The notes under the pieces: generated by a model
Database searches by the model: none
What the model was told of the DNA's origin: nothing
Seen by the model: only the letters and a program-made list of their open reading frames with translations
Program-made: the position numbers and the translations under genes
From: an uncultured Pseudomonadota bacterium
GTDB taxonomy: Bacteria > Pseudomonadota > Alphaproteobacteria > RF32 > CAG-239
Assembly: GCA_902763155.1 (NCBI GenBank)
Contig: CACWQS010000004.1
Coordinates: 1-64,000, forward strand
Direction: 5' to 3'
DNA length: 64,000 bases
Part shown: in pieces, positions 33,025 through 45,062 of the stretch
Layout: every line of letters starts with the position of its first letter
How positions within the stretch are numbered: position 1 is the stretch's first letter

Positions 33025-36000
33025 TTATTTTGCTTCAAGAGCGGCAGTTTCTTCTGCCTCTGCTTCTCTCATTTCGGCAATTTCCTTGTCGTTCTGAGCG
33101 GCAACTTTCTTGAGCGAGCGTAAAACGTTACCTGTTCCGGCCGGAATCAAACGACCGACGATTACGTTTTCTTTTAATCCTCTCAAGTCATCAACTTTAC
33201 CCTCAACCGCAGCTTCGGTCAACACGCGAGTTGTCTCTTGGAATGATGCGGCTGAAATAAACGACTTGGTCTGCAAGCTGGCTTTGGTAATACCGAGCAA
33301 AATCGGGGTTGCCTGAGCCGGCTGTCCGCCTTCTTTGAAAGTCTTTTCGTTTTCGGCTTCAAACACATCGCGGTCAACTTGTTCGCCCACCAAGAATGTT
33401 GTATCACCCGGAGCGGTAATTTCAACTTTCTTCAACATTTGCGAAACCACAACTTCAATGTGTTTATCGTTAATGTTCACACCTTGCAAACGATACACTG
33501 CTTGCACTTCCTGAACCAAATATTCGGCCAGTTTTTCTACGCCCAAGACACGCAAAATATCGTGTGGAGCAGGGGTACCGTCAACCAGCAAATCACCTTT
33601 TTTGACTTGGTCGCCGTCTTGAACTACCAAACGACGTCCCTTCGGAATGAGATATTCAACCGGAGTGCCGTCTTGCGGAACAACCGTAATACGTTGTTTA
33701 GCCTTATAGTCCTTACCATATTCGACCATACCGTCAATATCGGCAATAATGGCCGGATCTTTCGGACGACGAGCTTCGAACAATTCGGCCACACGCGGCA
33801 AACCACCGGTAATATCTTTGGTCTTTGTGCTTTCTCTCGGAATACGCGCAATAATATCACCAACTTTGACTTCATCGCCGTTGTCAACATTAAGCACCGC
33901 ATCAACCGACAGATAATAACGAACTTCCTTACCACCTTCATAAGTTACCGGCTTACCTTTAGCATCATCAAGCATAATGCTCGGCTTCAAGCCCGAATTG
34001 GCTGTCGGACCGGTTTGCCAGTCAATAACCACCTTAGAGCTGATACCGGTTGTCTCGTCCATACTTTCTTTCATTGAAATATTGTTGAACAAATCAACCA
34101 GCTTAGCCTTACCTGCTTTTTCTGAAATCACCGGCACCATGAACGGATCCCATTCGGCCACTTTCTGTCCTTTGGCAACATTTGTGCCTTCATTGACCAA
34201 AATCTTAGCGCCATAAGGGATGTGGTGACGTGATTTTTCACGACCTTGTTCATCAACGATAACAATATCGCAGTTACGCGATAAAATAATCAGATGACCA
34301 TCAGAGTTCGTCACATAGTGGGTATTTTCGAGCTTCAAAATACCTGCAAACGGTACTTCAATCGTCGATTGTTCAGCCGATTGTGATGCTGCACCACCGA
34401 TGTGGAACGTACGCAAAGTTAATTGGGTACCCGGTTCACCGATTGACTGAGCCGCAATCACGCCCACAGCTTCTCCGATGCTAACCGGTGTACCGCGTGC
34501 AAGGTCACGACCATAGCAGGCCGCGCAAACACCATGTTCGCTTTCGCAGGTTAATACCGAACGGATTTTAACCTGTTCAACACCGGCTTTTTCTACCTTT
34601 TCAACATCGGCTTCATCAATCAACTTACCTTTAGCTACCAAAACTTCATTGGTATTTTCAGGGTTCAAAATATCCTCAGCCGCGGTTCTGCCCAAAATGC
34701 GTTCACCAATGGTCGCAATTACGTTACCGCCATCAACCACCGGACGAACAATAATTCCACGTTCGGTACCGCAGTCGGTTTCGGTAATTACCACATCTTG
34801 TCCGACGTCAACCAAACGACGTGTCAAGTAACCGGCGTTAGCGGTCTTCAAAGCCGTATCGGCCAAACCTTTACGCGCACCGTGGGTAGAGTTAAAGTAT
34901 TCCGACACCGTCAAACCTTCTTTAAAGTTCGAGATAATCGGTTGTTCGATAATTTCACCCGACGGTTTAGCCATCAAACCGCGCATACCTGCCAATTGGC
35001 GCATTTGTGCCGCACTACCGCGGGCGCCGGAATCGGCCATCATGAATACGGAGTTGAGCATACCGTCAACCGGCTTCGAAATGTTTTTCATCATCTCATC
35101 TGCCACTTTATCGGTACAAGATGCCCAAATATCAACCACCTTATTGTATTTTTCGCCCTTGGTAATCAAACCGTTCTGGTACTGTTGTTCAAATTCTTTA
35201 ACTTGAGCCGAAGTTTCATCAATCAGCTTCTGTTTAGCTTCCGGTACAATCAAATCGTCTTTACCGAACGAAATGCCTGACAAACAAGCATATTTATAGC
35301 CCATACTCATAATTCTGTCGGCCATAATACAAGTTTCTTTACCGCCGCAAACACGATAAACTTCATCAATAATCTGCGAAATTTGCTTTTTCTTCACCAG
35401 ACGATTGACGAGTGAGAATGGTACACCTTCATGCTTCGGTAACACTTCAGAAACGATAATACGTCCCGGCGTGGTTTTGATAATACCCTTGGTCCACTTG
35501 CCGTCATCACCGATATATTCCATGCGGCACTTAATCATTTCGTGCAAATCAACCGCTTTGGCGTTTAAGGCTAACATACATTCTTCCGGACTTGAATACA
35601 CTTTATATTCATTTTCAGCTTTCTGTGTTTTGGTCATCTCATCCAAGCAGTAGGTAAGGTAATAAATACCCAATACCATATCTTGCGACGGCACGATAAT
35701 CGGTTTACCAGAAGCCGGCGACAAAACGTTATTTGAAGACATCATCAATACGCGTGCTTCCAGTTGTGCTTCAATAGAGAGCGGAACGTGAACAGCCATT
35801 TGGTCACCATCGAAGTCGGCGTTGAATGCCGTACAAGCCAGAGGGTGCAAGTGAATAGCCTTACCTTCAACCAATACCGGCTCATAGGCTTGAATACCTA
35901 AGCGGTGCAAGGTCGGCGCACGGTTCAAAAGCACCGGATGCTCACGGATAACTTCTTCCAAAATATCCCAAACTTCCGGACGTTCTTTTTCCACCATACG

Positions 36001-37203
36001 CTTAGCCGCTTTAATGGTTGTAGCCATACCATACATCTCTAACTTAGCATATACGAACGGCTTGAACAATTCCAAAGCCATCTTCTTCGGCAAACCGCAT
36101 TGTTGCATCTTGAGTTCCGGACCTACCGTAATAACTGAACGACCGGAATAGTCAACACGTTTACCTAACAAGTTTTGACGGAAACGACCTTGCTTACCTT
36201 TGAGCATATCAGCCAAAGATTTCAGCGGACGCTTGTTGGTGCCGGTAATAGCACGACCGCGACGACCATTATCAAACAACGCATCAACCGATTCTTGTAA
36301 CATACGTTTTTCGTTGCGGATAATAATTTCCGGAGCGTGTAACTCGATTAAGCGTTTCAAACGATTGTTACGGTTAATCACACGACGATACAAATCGTTC
36401 AAATCAGAGGTTGCAAAACGACCACCGTCTAACGGAACTAACGGACGCAAATCAGGCGGAATAACCGGTAAAACGGTTAAGACCATCCATTCCGGCTTGG
36501 TGTTGGAATCAATAAATGCTTCCACCAATTTCAAGCGTTTAACCAACTTTTTGCGCTTAGCTTCCGATGTTGTTTCTTTGAGCTCGGCGCGCATCGCTGC
36601 TTTCTCTGCTTCCAAGTCAATATTGCTCAAAATTTCGCGCAAAGCTTCGGCACCAATGCCGGCTCTAAAGGAATCTTCGCCATATTTATCAATCGCATCT
36701 TGATATTCTTCTTCGCTCATCAGTTGATTGATTTTCAAATCGGTCAACCCCGGCTCAATCACAATATAGCTTTCGAAATACAACACGCGTTCAAGCGATT
36801 TTTCGGCAATATCCGTTAACGTGGCAATGCGTGACGGTAACGATTTCAAAAACCAAATATGTGCCACCGGAGCAGCCAGTTCAATGTGCCCCATGCGTTC
36901 ACGACGCACTTTGGAAAGCGTTACTTCCACACCGCACTTTTCGCAGACAATACCGCGATATTTCATTCTTTTATATTTACCGCACAAGCATTCATAATCC
37001 TTAATCGGACCAAAAATGCGCGCGCAGAACAAACCGTCTTTTTCCGGCTTGAAAGTACGATAGTTAATGGTTTCCGGCTTTTTAACTTCACCATACGACC
37101 ACGAACGAATTTGTTCAGGAGAGGCAATCGAGATTTTGATAGCGTCAAAATCTTCGCTGGCTACCTGCTGCTGATTAAACATATTCATCACTTCATTATT
37201 CAT
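33025..37203 (-). CDS. rpoC: RNA polymerase beta' subunit
   Basis: Beta' forms half of the RNA polymerase active cleft. The 1392-aa protein shows the N-terminal zinc site ([20 protein letters not shown], near residues 70-90), the catalytic NADFDGD triad motif (near 460), the second zinc site ([13 protein letters not shown]) and the trigger-loop region ([16 protein letters not shown]). GGGAG lies 7 bp before the ATG at 37203. It follows rpoB by 18 bp. Length is normal. Confidence 0.97.
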   Translation of the reverse strand: MNNEVMNMFNQQQVASEDFDAIKISIASPEQIRSWSYGEVKKPETINYRTFKPEKDGLFCARIFGPIKDYECLCGKYKRMKYRGIVCEKCGVEVTLSKVRRERMGHIELAAPVAHIWFLKSLPSRIATLTDIAEKSLERVLYFESYIVIEPGLTDLKINQLMSEEEYQDAIDKYGEDSFRAGIGAEALREILSNIDLEAEKAAMRAELKETTSEAKRKKLVKRLKLVEAFIDSNTKPEWMVLTVLPVIPPDLRPLVPLDGGRFATSDLNDLYRRVINRNNRLKRLIELHAPEIIIRNEKRMLQESVDALFDNGRRGRAITGTNKRPLKSLADMLKGKQGRFRQNLLGKRVDYSGRSVITVGPELKMQQCGLPKKMALELFKPFVYAKLEMYGMATTIKAAKRMVEKERPEVWDILEEVIREHPVLLNRAPTLHRLGIQAYEPVLVEGKAIHLHPLACTAFNADFDGDQMAVHVPLSIEAQLEARVLMMSSNNVLSPASGKPIIVPSQDMVLGIYYLTYCLDEMTKTQKAENEYKVYSSPEECMLALNAKAVDLHEMIKCRMEYIGDDGKWTKGIIKTTPGRIIVSEVLPKHEGVPFSLVNRLVKKKQISQIIDEVYRVCGGKETCIMADRIMSMGYKYACLSGISFGKDDLIVPEAKQKLIDETSAQVKEFEQQYQNGLITKGEKYNKVVDIWASCTDKVADEMMKNISKPVDGMLNSVFMMADSGARGSAAQMRQLAGMRGLMAKPSGEIIEQPIISNFKEGLTVSEYFNSTHGARKGLADTALKTANAGYLTRRLVDVGQDVVITETDCGTERGIIVRPVVDGGNVIATIGERILGRTAAEDILNPENTNEVLVAKGKLIDEADVEKVEKAGVEQVKIRSVLTCESEHGVCAACYGRDLARGTPVSIGEAVGVIAAQSIGEPGTQLTLRTFHIGGAASQSAEQSTIEVPFAGILKLENTHYVTNSDGHLIILSRNCDIVIVDEQGREKSRHHIPYGAKILVNEGTNVAKGQKVAEWDPFMVPVISEKAGKAKLVDLFNNISMKESMDETTGISSKVVIDWQTGPTANSGLKPSIMLDDAKGKPVTYEGGKEVRYYLSVDAVLNVDNGDEVKVGDIIARIPRESTKTKDITGGLPRVAELFEARRPKDPAIIADIDGMVEYGKDYKAKQRITVVPQDGTPVEYLIPKGRRLVVQDGDQVKKGDLLVDGTPAPHDILRVLGVEKLAEYLVQEVQAVYRLQGVNINDKHIEVVVSQMLKKVEITAPGDTTFLVGEQVDRDVFEAENEKTFKEGGQPAQATPILLGITKASLQTKSFISAASFQETTRVLTEAAVEGKVDDLRGLKENVIVGRLIPAGTGNVLRSLKKVAAQNDKEIAEMREAEAEETAALEAK

Positions 37204-37221
37204 TATTGTTTTCTCCCAAAC

Positions 37222-40200
37222 TTATTCTTCGTTCAACATTTCAACATTCAAGCACAATGACTTGATTTCCTTCACCAAAACGTTGAAGGATTCCGGAATT
37301 CCGGTATCAAAGCTGTCTTCACCGCGAACAATAGCTTCATAAACCTTTGTTCTGCCGGCTACGTCATCGGACTTAATTGTTAACATTTCTTGCAACGTAT
37401 AAGCCGCACCATAAGCTTGCAGTGCCCAAACTTCCATTTCACCGAAGCGTTGACCACCGAATTGCGCTTTACCGCCGAGCGGTTGTTGTGTTACCAATCC
37501 ATACGGACCAACCGAACGAGCGTGCATCTTTTCATCAACAATGTGGTGCAATTTAATCATATACATTACCCCGACGGTAACTTTACGATCAAACTTTTCA
37601 CCGGTTCTGCCGTCATACAGGTCAATTTGTCCCGATGTCGGTAATCCTGCCAATGAAAGCATAGAGTTAATGTCATCACCCGAAGCACCATCAAATACCG
37701 GTGTTGCCATCGGCACACCCTTCTTCAAGTTCGAAATCATCTCCATTTTTTCATCTTCGGTTAATTTAGAAACTTCATTTTTGTATTGCTTTTCACCGTA
37801 AATGGCTTTTAGTTCGTCGTTAAGTTCCTTAATTGTCTTTTCACCGCGCTTATATTGTTCGCACATTTCATTTAATTGTGCGCCCAATTCTTTAGCAGCC
37901 CAACCGAGGTGGGTCTCCAAAATTTGTCCCACGTTCATACGAGAAGGAACACCCAGCGGATTTAGCACCACATCAACCGGCGTTCCGTCTTCCATATACG
38001 GCATATCGGCAAGTGGTAACACGCGTGAAACCGTACCCTTGTTACCGTGACGACCGGCCATCTTATCACCGGTTTGCATCTTTCTCTTGGTGGCAATAAA
38101 TACCTTAACCAACTTCAAAACGCCCGGCAACAAATCATCACCGCGTTGAACTTTTTCTACCTTTTTGGCATAATGGTCTTGTATCTTTTGGATACGTGCT
38201 TCACAGTCTGCTGTAAAGCCTTCAATCTTAGCCATTACATCTTCATCTTTAACGACGATTTTATTCCATTGCGAAGCCGGAACAGCGGCCAAAACTTCGG
38301 CATTCAAAACAGCACCTTTGGCAATACCTTTCGGGGCATCAACCACCTTCTGACCGTCCAAGAGTTCGCGCAAACGATATTCATAGCTACGACGAATAAT
38401 CTGAATTTCATCATCGCGGTCTTTAGCCAAAGCCGAAATTTCTTCCTGTTCAATCGCCAAGGCGCGTTCGTCTTTTTCTACACCGCGGCGCGAGAAAATA
38501 CGCACATCAACCACAATACCGTCAACACCCGGTTGCGCGCGTAAAGATGTATCTCTTACATCGCTGGCTTTTTCACCAAAGATGGCACGCAAAAGTTTCT
38601 CTTCCGGTGTTACCGGAGATTCGCCTTTCGGCGTAACTTTACCGACTAAGATATCGCCGGCTTTAACGTGAGCACCCACATAAACGATGCCAGCTTCATC
38701 AAGGTTGCGTAATGCATCTTCACCAACGTTTGGAATATCACGCGTAATTTCTTCCTGACCGAGCTTTGTATCACGAGCCATTACTTCAAATTCTTCTATG
38801 TGCAAAGATGTTAATACGTCATCACGCGAAATCCGTTCCGAAAGCAAAATAGCATCTTCGTAGTTCAAACCATTCCACGGCATAAATGCCACGAGTAAGT
38901 TTTTACCTAAAGCCAATTCGCCCAAGTTTGTGCAAGGACCATCGGCAATAATATCGCCTTTCTTAATATGGTCGCCCACTTTAACAAGCGGCACTTGGTT
39001 AATGCAGGTATTTTGGTTAGAACGGCGGAATTTCGCCAATTTATAAATTTCCACACCCACATTGTGAGCTTCGTCTTTATCCGAGCGAATAACGATACGA
39101 TGTGCATCAACGGCACTGACAACACCGTCATATTTAGCTACCAATGTTGCACCGGAATCTTTTGCCACAGTTGCTTCAATACCGGTACCGACGAGCGGTG
39201 CTTCACTGCGAAGCAAAGGCACACCTTGACGTTGCATGTTTGAACCCATCAACGCACGGTTAGCATCGTCGTTTTCTAAGAACGGAATCAAAGCCGCCGC
39301 CACCGAAACCAACTGCTTCGGCGAAACGTCAATGTAGTTAATGTCTTCCGGTCTGTCAAATTCAACTTCACCGCCGCGACGGCAAGTAATTAAATCATTT
39401 TCAAAATGGCCGTCATCTTTTACTTTAGCATTAGCTTCGGCGATAACCACTTTTCCTTCATCATCAGCCGATAAATAAACCACTTCGCTGGTAACCACGC
39501 CGTTAACCACTTTACGGTACGGGCACTCAATAAACCCATATTTATTAACGCGTGCGTATGTAGAAAGTGAGTTAATCAAACCGATGTTCGGACCTTCAGG
39601 AGATTCAATCGGGCAGATACGACCATAGTGAGTAGGGTGCACGTCGCGCACTTCAAAACCGGCGCGATCACGACTCAAACCACCCGGTCCCAAAGCCGAT
39701 AAACGACGCTTATGGGTAATTTCCGATAACGGGTTATTTTGATCCATAAATTGTGACAACTGCGAAGAACCGAAGAACTCTCTGATAACCGAAGCAATCG
39801 GCTTAGCATTTACCAAATCTTGCGGCTTAACGTTGTTCAAAACTTCGGCGCTCATCTTTTCTCTAATGGCGCGTTCCATTCTGAGCAAGCCCATACGATA
39901 TTGATTCTCCATCAATTCGCCAACCGAACGCACACGACGATTACCGAGGTGGTCAATATCATCAACATTGCCTTTACCATCGCGAATGTTAATCAGCTTT
40001 TTGATAATTTTCAAAATATCTTCCTTACGCAATACACGCAAGGTATCCGGCGCTTCGTCAAACGGAATATCAAGTGATGCGTTCATCTTTACGCGTCCCA
40101 CAGCCGACAAATCATAGCGTTCCGAATCAAAGAACAATTGTTTAAACAAAACATCTGCCGCTTCATAAGTTGCCGGTTCACCAGGTCTCATCACACGATA

Positions 40201-41385
40201 AATATCCAAGAGCGCTTCCTGACGAGTACTATTACGATCCATCGCCAATGTGTTACGCAAATACGGACCAACATTCAAGCCGTCGATATACAACACATCA
40301 ACCGATTTGATTTTGTTGGCAGCCAACTTATCCAGCAATTCTTCATTGATTTCATCACCTGCTTCGGCAATTACTTCACCGGTCTTGGCAATCACGATAT
40401 TTTTAGCCAAGAATTTGCCAAACATTTGATCTTTGGAAACCAAGAAATATTCCAAACCGGCATCAGCCAATTTTTGCGCCGAACGAACCGTCAGTTTTTT
40501 GCCGGCATCCCAAACGGTTTCACCGGTTGCGGCATTAACCAAAGCAAACGGATATTTCACACCATTCATTCTGTTCGGTTCAAATTTCATTTTCCAGTTT
40601 TTCTTATCGGCTATATATGTTTCGGTATCATAGAAGTAATTTAAGATTTCTTCTTTATCCATACCTTTAACATCTTCCAAAGCTACATTCTCGCCGTTTT
40701 TGATTTTTTCTTCGGTTTCTTTAGAGTATAAAGCGTAAAGAACCGATGTTACCGGCAATTTGCGGCGACGGTCGATACGCGCATAAATCACATCTTTAGC
40801 ATCAAATTCAAAATCGAGCCACGAACCGCGATACGGAATAATGCGGGCCGAAAACAGCTTTTTACCCGACGAAATGGTCTTACCGCCGTCGCTGTCATAA
40901 AACACGCCCGGCGAACGGTGCATTTGCGAAACCACCACACGCTCCGTGCCGTTGAAAATAAATGTTCCCTTTTCGGTCATAAGCGGAATGTCACCCATAT
41001 AAACCGATTGCTCTTTCACGTCGTGAACCGATTTTGCACCGGTTGTGTCATCGGTATCAAACACCACTAAGCGCAAAGTCGCCTTAATCGGTGCGGCATA
41101 GGTCATATCGCGTCTGATACATTCTTCTTCATCATACTTCGGTTCTTCTAAAGTATAATCAACGAATTCCAACTCACCGTTACCCGAAAAATCTCTGATT
41201 GGGAAAATAGATTTGAAAACACCTTCCAAACCAAACTCACAATATTCGCCATTATTATCTTTGTTATTGATAAAACTTGAATATGAGCCGGTTTGCACAT
41301 CAATTAAATTCGGCATATCCATCACTGCGTCGATTCGGCCGAAATTTCTTCTTACACGCTTCTTGCCCGTATAAGACTCTGTCAT
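37222..41385 (-). CDS. rpoB: RNA polymerase beta subunit
   Basis: Beta forms the other half of the polymerase active cleft and binds rifampicin. The 1387-aa protein has the rifampicin region ([21 protein letters not shown], near residues 530-550), [23 protein letters not shown], the catalytic-lysine region [17 protein letters not shown] and the C-terminal clamp ([19 protein letters not shown]). Here the upstream neighbours are not rplJ and rplL but repeats and an unrelated nitroreductase, and the gene has its own promoter at 41578-41606. Confidence 0.97.
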   Translation of the reverse strand: MTESYTGKKRVRRNFGRIDAVMDMPNLIDVQTGSYSSFINNKDNNGEYCEFGLEGVFKSIFPIRDFSGNGELEFVDYTLEEPKYDEEECIRRDMTYAAPIKATLRLVVFDTDDTTGAKSVHDVKEQSVYMGDIPLMTEKGTFIFNGTERVVVSQMHRSPGVFYDSDGGKTISSGKKLFSARIIPYRGSWLDFEFDAKDVIYARIDRRRKLPVTSVLYALYSKETEEKIKNGENVALEDVKGMDKEEILNYFYDTETYIADKKNWKMKFEPNRMNGVKYPFALVNAATGETVWDAGKKLTVRSAQKLADAGLEYFLVSKDQMFGKFLAKNIVIAKTGEVIAEAGDEINEELLDKLAANKIKSVDVLYIDGLNVGPYLRNTLAMDRNSTRQEALLDIYRVMRPGEPATYEAADVLFKQLFFDSERYDLSAVGRVKMNASLDIPFDEAPDTLRVLRKEDILKIIKKLINIRDGKGNVDDIDHLGNRRVRSVGELMENQYRMGLLRMERAIREKMSAEVLNNVKPQDLVNAKPIASVIREFFGSSQLSQFMDQNNPLSEITHKRRLSALGPGGLSRDRAGFEVRDVHPTHYGRICPIESPEGPNIGLINSLSTYARVNKYGFIECPYRKVVNGVVTSEVVYLSADDEGKVVIAEANAKVKDDGHFENDLITCRRGGEVEFDRPEDINYIDVSPKQLVSVAAALIPFLENDDANRALMGSNMQRQGVPLLRSEAPLVGTGIEATVAKDSGATLVAKYDGVVSAVDAHRIVIRSDKDEAHNVGVEIYKLAKFRRSNQNTCINQVPLVKVGDHIKKGDIIADGPCTNLGELALGKNLLVAFMPWNGLNYEDAILLSERISRDDVLTSLHIEEFEVMARDTKLGQEEITRDIPNVGEDALRNLDEAGIVYVGAHVKAGDILVGKVTPKGESPVTPEEKLLRAIFGEKASDVRDTSLRAQPGVDGIVVDVRIFSRRGVEKDERALAIEQEEISALAKDRDDEIQIIRRSYEYRLRELLDGQKVVDAPKGIAKGAVLNAEVLAAVPASQWNKIVVKDEDVMAKIEGFTADCEARIQKIQDHYAKKVEKVQRGDDLLPGVLKLVKVFIATKRKMQTGDKMAGRHGNKGTVSRVLPLADMPYMEDGTPVDVVLNPLGVPSRMNVGQILETHLGWAAKELGAQLNEMCEQYKRGEKTIKELNDELKAIYGEKQYKNEVSKLTEDEKMEMISNLKKGVPMATPVFDGASGDDINSMLSLAGLPTSGQIDLYDGRTGEKFDRKVTVGVMYMIKLHHIVDEKMHARSVGPYGLVTQQPLGGKAQFGGQRFGEMEVWALQAYGAAYTLQEMLTIKSDDVAGRTKVYEAIVRGEDSFDTGIPESFNVLVKEIKSLCLNVEMLNEE

Positions 41386-41482
41386 CTGCTTTTATCCTTA
41401 TAATGTATTGATTCTGCGACAATTCTTATGAAAAATTCAATCCCGTCAGCAGAAGGTTAAACTTTTTTATTTGTTCTCAAGT

Positions 41483-41527
41483 GAATATGCCCGCACCCCC
41501 GGCATTTGCGCCAACTCAGCCATATTC
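41483..41527 (-). promoter_or_regulatory. Structured 5' leader hairpin upstream of rpoB
   Basis: In the roughly 185-nt rpoB leader, gaatatg (41527-41521 on the minus strand) pairs with catattc (41489-41483), enclosing a GC-rich interior with ggcgcaaatgcc and a run of G. Nothing proves regulation, but the fold is stronger than the AT-rich surroundings would lead one to expect. Confidence 0.5.
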
Positions 41528-41577
41528 GCCAAATAATTTTTTAAACGCGAAAATAACCCTCGCTTTAAACTGCGCGA

Positions 41578-41606
41578 AGTATAAAATATTTTCATTCAAG
41601 AATCAA
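41578..41606 (-). promoter_or_regulatory. Promoter of rpoBC
   Basis: Minus strand TTGATT (41606-41601), 17 bp, TATACT (41583-41578). It would give rpoB a leader of about 185 nt. Confidence 0.65.
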
Positions 41607-41645
41607 CAATTTTTTTGTTTTAAAACATATTGTTATGTATAAATA

Positions 41646-41756
41646 GTCATCCTGACCCCCGAGTGATAGCGAGTGGGCGTCAGGATCTGAGCTCGAAGAG
41701 AACAAACTTTGTTCTTGTATCATAGATCTTGACGGGCGTAAAGCCCTCATGATGAC
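41646..41756. repeat. R2-type palindromic repeat upstream of rpoB promoter
   Basis: gtcatcctgac and gtcaggatc halves at the left, agaacaaactttgttct hairpin in the middle, and gatcttgacgggcgtaaagccc...gatgac at the right. Confidence 0.65.
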
Positions 41757-41762
41757 AAGGAA

Positions 41763-41844
41763 ATGTCATCCCTCGCGGTGTGCGGTGCATCACCGTTTCC
41801 AACCTCATTTTATGTCATCCCTCGCGGTGTGCGGTGCATCACCG
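41763..41844. repeat. Two direct copies of a 33-bp unit
   Basis: 41763-41795 and 41812-41844 are identical over 33 bp (starting atgtcatccctcgcggtg, ending gcatcaccg), separated by 16 bp. The unit contains a partial palindrome (cggtg...caccg). Its start resembles the R2 type (gtcatcc). With R2 at 41646 it explains most of the 580-bp gap before rpoB; 41845-41965 holds nothing I can identify. Confidence 0.8.
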
Positions 41845-41965
41845 CGTCAAGGGATCTAATCTTTGCGAAGCGCCTTATTTATAAGCATGGAAGATGCCCT
41901 GACGATGCAAACCCTGTGGCATTGAAACATAAAACATTATTGTTGAACGAAGTGTTAGCCTAAAA

Positions 41966-42556
41966 CTAGCGTAGCACCTTCAATCTCTTTTCTACCGGTT
42001 CGAAAGTTTTTTCTCCGGCCGGAGCTGCAATCTCGCCGAACGGCATTTCCGCCACCCATTGCCAACGTGACGGCAATTCAAAACTCTTTTTAACCGCCGC
42101 TTCCGCCAAATTACCGTAGTGTTGCAACGATGCTCCCACTTTATTTTCCGCCAAACATTGCCAAATCATATATTCCAAAATGGCATTGCTCTGCTGCATC
42201 CAATTTTCCATTGCCTTGGCATAATCGGCATATTTTTCTACCATCGCCTCGGCCACATCGGTATCTTCATAAAAAACAATCGTGCCGTACGCCTTGGCAA
42301 ATTGCTCCAGCCGCGCCAAAGCCGCATCGCGTTTTTCCGGTGCCGCCGCTTTTGCCAACCCTTCAGCTACCATTTGCCAATATGCCTTATGCTTATCGCC
42401 GAGCAAAATTACCAATCGTGCCGATTGCGAATTAAACGCCGTCGGGCAATTCAGCAAACATTTTTCCACCAATTCCGTTAACTTGTCATCACTTATCGGA
42501 AGACTGTCGTTCAAGGCATAAACCGAGCGCCGCATCTCCAAATCATCTTCTAACAT
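41966..42556 (-). CDS. Nitroreductase-family protein (Frm2/Hbn-like)
   Basis: Family members are FMN-dependent, NAD(P)H-using oxidoreductases. The 196-aa protein opens with the family's MRRSVYALNDSLPISDDKL pattern and LNCPTAFNSQSARLVILLGD (flavin-binding region). It also has a conserved central GTIVFYED and the C-terminal LPSRWQWVAEMPFGEI (shortened in some members). AAAGGAG precedes the ATG. It is the last gene of the minus-strand run that begins with the TetR gene at 51250. Substrate unknown. Confidence 0.85.
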   Translation of the reverse strand: MLEDDLEMRRSVYALNDSLPISDDKLTELVEKCLLNCPTAFNSQSARLVILLGDKHKAYWQMVAEGLAKAAAPEKRDAALARLEQFAKAYGTIVFYEDTDVAEAMVEKYADYAKAMENWMQQSNAILEYMIWQCLAENKVGASLQHYGNLAEAAVKKSFELPSRWQWVAEMPFGEIAAPAGEKTFEPVEKRLKVLR

Positions 42557-42619
42557 ATTCCTCTCCTTTGGTAATTTTTCAGATGGGGTTTAAATAATTC
42601 GAGAGTTTTAAAAATCAAC

Positions 42620-43939
42620 CTAATCCGTGTAATCTTTCACTTTATTGAGTAGCTTTTTGGCCTCGTTCATTGCCGCTTTCATGTTCAAATTGCTATATAT
42701 ATCAATGGCGGAAGTGTAATAATTCTTAGCTTCCTGCATAAACTTTTCGTCCTCGTCCTGCTTACCGAGCAAATAATAAATTTTGCCGATTTTTTCCTGA
42801 ATTTGCGCCCATTCTGCCGGATATGTATATTGCTCGAAAATTTTCTGCTGATTTTTGTAGCAATCAATCGCCAGTTGCATAATGGTTGCACTTTTGGTGC
42901 TTAAACCGAGCGACGACAAATAATAACCGAGCAACCCTTCAATATGGCACCAAGATTGCGGAAATTGCGCCAAAGAATAAACCTTTTCGGCCTCTCTTAA
43001 TTGCGAAACGGCATCACGCAAGGCCTGCAAATCAAGCGTGTGCTTCCACAGCTCAAAATGCAACAATGCCAGATGATACGAAATCAAACCATAGTCGTAA
43101 GGGTAGTTGCGATTTAGGTATTTATGCGCATCCTGATACGCCGCAATCGCCTGTTTCAAATAATCGAAACTTTCGGTTTTGTTGGCATTATACGCCGCTT
43201 CATACAGTTGCCCGATATTATTATATATACAGCCGTAATAAATCGGCAACCGCATATACTGTCGGTTATTAAGCGCATCATCAAATAAATTTTTAACGAT
43301 TTTAATATCTTGAGTGCGCAAAACTTCGGAACGTCCGCATAAATAAATTTTACCGAGCATATTCATTATGTAAGGCATAAATTCCCGTCCGATATCTTTA
43401 GGCGCAGAACCGTTAGCCAGTATTTCAATAATCTCTTGCAAAATTTTCGGTTGATGCAATCTTTGCTCTTCGGTTGCCGGTTTAATGGCGGCAATTATCA
43501 CCCCGAAAATCAGCATCAAAAACGATTCGTTAAAATTATCCGGATTGGAGAAGTAACTTAAAGGAACAAACAAACTGTCTAAAAGTGAAAAAGACAAATC
43601 ACTTGGAATCAAATATTGATTTTTAACCTGAAAATTAAGGCGAATTTTTCCGTCTTCTTCATATCCCCAAATCAAAATATCGGAGCGGGTTCCGCTTAAA
43701 ATTTTACTGCCGCGGTCGATGAAATCAAAAAAATTACGTCCCTGCAAATTAAGGAACCCCTTGGCAAAAGGCTCATTAAAAAAGTTTACGTCAAACAAAC
43801 GATTACGTTGCAAAAGTTCGGCGAACCGCAGACCGCAATTCAAATTACATTTATCTTCAAAGGCAACCACGGTAACTCTGAACAAACCTTCGAGAGGGGC
43901 AGATTGATGAGTCGATTTGAATAAACCGCCTAAAGTCAT
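42620..43939 (-). CDS. Protein with TPR-like helical repeats, function unknown
   Basis: The 439-aa protein has an N-terminal alpha/beta part (about residues 1-130) with LFRVTVVAFEDKC and SDILIWGYEEDGKIRLNFQ. A possible hydrophobic segment (about 140-160) follows, then about seven TPR-like helix pairs (from about 190), for example YNNIGQLYEAAYNANKTESFD, LLGYYLSSLGL and IQEKIGKIYYLLGKQDED. Such repeats bind partner proteins. The N-terminal half looks like proteins that sense or assemble something, but no function is supported. The membrane protein gene upstream ends 1 bp before this start, so the two are translationally linked. Confidence 0.68.
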   Translation of the reverse strand: MTLGGLFKSTHQSAPLEGLFRVTVVAFEDKCNLNCGLRFAELLQRNRLFDVNFFNEPFAKGFLNLQGRNFFDFIDRGSKILSGTRSDILIWGYEEDGKIRLNFQVKNQYLIPSDLSFSLLDSLFVPLSYFSNPDNFNESFLMLIFGVIIAAIKPATEEQRLHQPKILQEIIEILANGSAPKDIGREFMPYIMNMLGKIYLCGRSEVLRTQDIKIVKNLFDDALNNRQYMRLPIYYGCIYNNIGQLYEAAYNANKTESFDYLKQAIAAYQDAHKYLNRNYPYDYGLISYHLALLHFELWKHTLDLQALRDAVSQLREAEKVYSLAQFPQSWCHIEGLLGYYLSSLGLSTKSATIMQLAIDCYKNQQKIFEQYTYPAEWAQIQEKIGKIYYLLGKQDEDEKFMQEAKNYYTSAIDIYSNLNMKAAMNEAKKLLNKVKDYTD

Positions 43940-43940
43940 A

Positions 43941-45017
43941 TTACTTATCCTTCTGTTTTATGTTCAAAGCATCTTTGGCAGTCTGAATATTTTGTTTTAA
44001 ATCTTGCACAAATGCTTGGTTAATTTCTTTCAAATTTTTCGGTTCATCGGCACTGCCGCGCCCGAATGAGCTGTTCAGCCACATGATAATCAGCAAAGCC
44101 ACTAAAGGCAACGAAAAGGTATTTATCGAAAACAGTTGGAACCACCCTAAAAATACACAAATTGCACAAATCTTAAAAATATTCATCGCCAAAACATTGT
44201 GCGAATACTTGGTGGCCGCCAAATAATAATTGCTGTTTTCCATCAAGCTTCCTTCATGCTTTACCAAATATCTGTGCCACAGTGCGGCGAGCAATTCCAC
44301 CCAAAAAACGGTAGTGAAAATCAAACACGGCACAAAACAAAATTCACCGATATTCATAACCAAAAGGCTGAATGTCAAAAAGGCGATAACGGCACAAGAG
44401 CCGCTGTCCAAATCGATTTTTTCACCATAAAAATTTACGCTTAAATACGCCGTCAAAAGCCCCATAAATACTGCAGCACAGAGGGCGCAAAACATCGGTG
44501 CTGCCCCAAGCGAGCTTAACACACTAACTCCGAACAAAATCGCCAAAAGCGGAATAATAAAAGATTGTGCCGTACTGTTCATCAACCTATAAAATGAGCA
44601 GAACAAAATGCCGAAAATTATAGTGCCGGCTTGCACACTCCAATTCGGCAATTCCGGAAAAGACGAACCTTCCCCGAGCGGTTGCGCCAAAACCAAAATG
44701 ACAACAGCAATACTTAAAGTAATTACAAAACCTAAATCAGCAAACAACAAAGACGCCGCATAAATAAGTGCCGAAAGCCCGAGTGGCAACAGCAAACGAG
44801 TTAATGTCAGAGATTCGATAAAATCGTGATTGTCGGTTATAAAATAAACTCCCAAACAACCGACGGAGTAAAACAACCAAATATAGATAATCGGCAGCAT
44901 ATAAAATTTCAGTTGCAGAGTTTGCAAATATTTGCGCGCCTGCGGAGCAAAAGAGATATACATCGCTCCGAAACCGCAACAAAACAGCAGAAAAAACATT
45001 AGCAAAGCCGAACTCAT
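43941..45017 (-). CDS. Polytopic membrane protein of unknown function
   Basis: The 358-aa protein has about ten hydrophobic segments (for example ALLMFFLLFCCGFGAMYISF, FVITLSIAVVILVLA, SFIIPLLAILFGVSVLS, CAVIAFLTFSLLVMNI). A charged C-terminal cytoplasmic tail of about 35 residues follows, probably helical (LKEINQAFVQDLKQNIQTAK). Topology resembles glycosyltransferase-4 (MraY/WecA-type) proteins, but I see no clear catalytic Asp motif. The ATG at 45017 is preferred because AAAGGAG (45024-45030) lies 6 bp before it. It probably works with the TPR-like protein encoded 1 bp downstream. Confidence 0.68.
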   Translation of the reverse strand: MSSALLMFFLLFCCGFGAMYISFAPQARKYLQTLQLKFYMLPIIYIWLFYSVGCLGVYFITDNHDFIESLTLTRLLLPLGLSALIYAASLLFADLGFVITLSIAVVILVLAQPLGEGSSFPELPNWSVQAGTIIFGILFCSFYRLMNSTAQSFIIPLLAILFGVSVLSSLGAAPMFCALCAAVFMGLLTAYLSVNFYGEKIDLDSGSCAVIAFLTFSLLVMNIGEFCFVPCLIFTTVFWVELLAALWHRYLVKHEGSLMENSNYYLAATKYSHNVLAMNIFKICAICVFLGWFQLFSINTFSLPLVALLIIMWLNSSFGRGSADEPKNLKEINQAFVQDLKQNIQTAKDALNIKQKDK

Positions 45018-45062
45018 CGTCATCTCCTTTAATTGTTTAAAATATACCTTATCGCAAATTTA

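Noticed and set aside
33379..41000. Long open frames on the plus strand opposite rpoC and rpoB
   Set aside because: They lie wholly inside the two polymerase genes, have no ribosome sites and no family motifs.
41763..41844. Start of a CRISPR array
   Set aside because: Only two repeat units with a 16-bp spacer, no further units and no cas genes.
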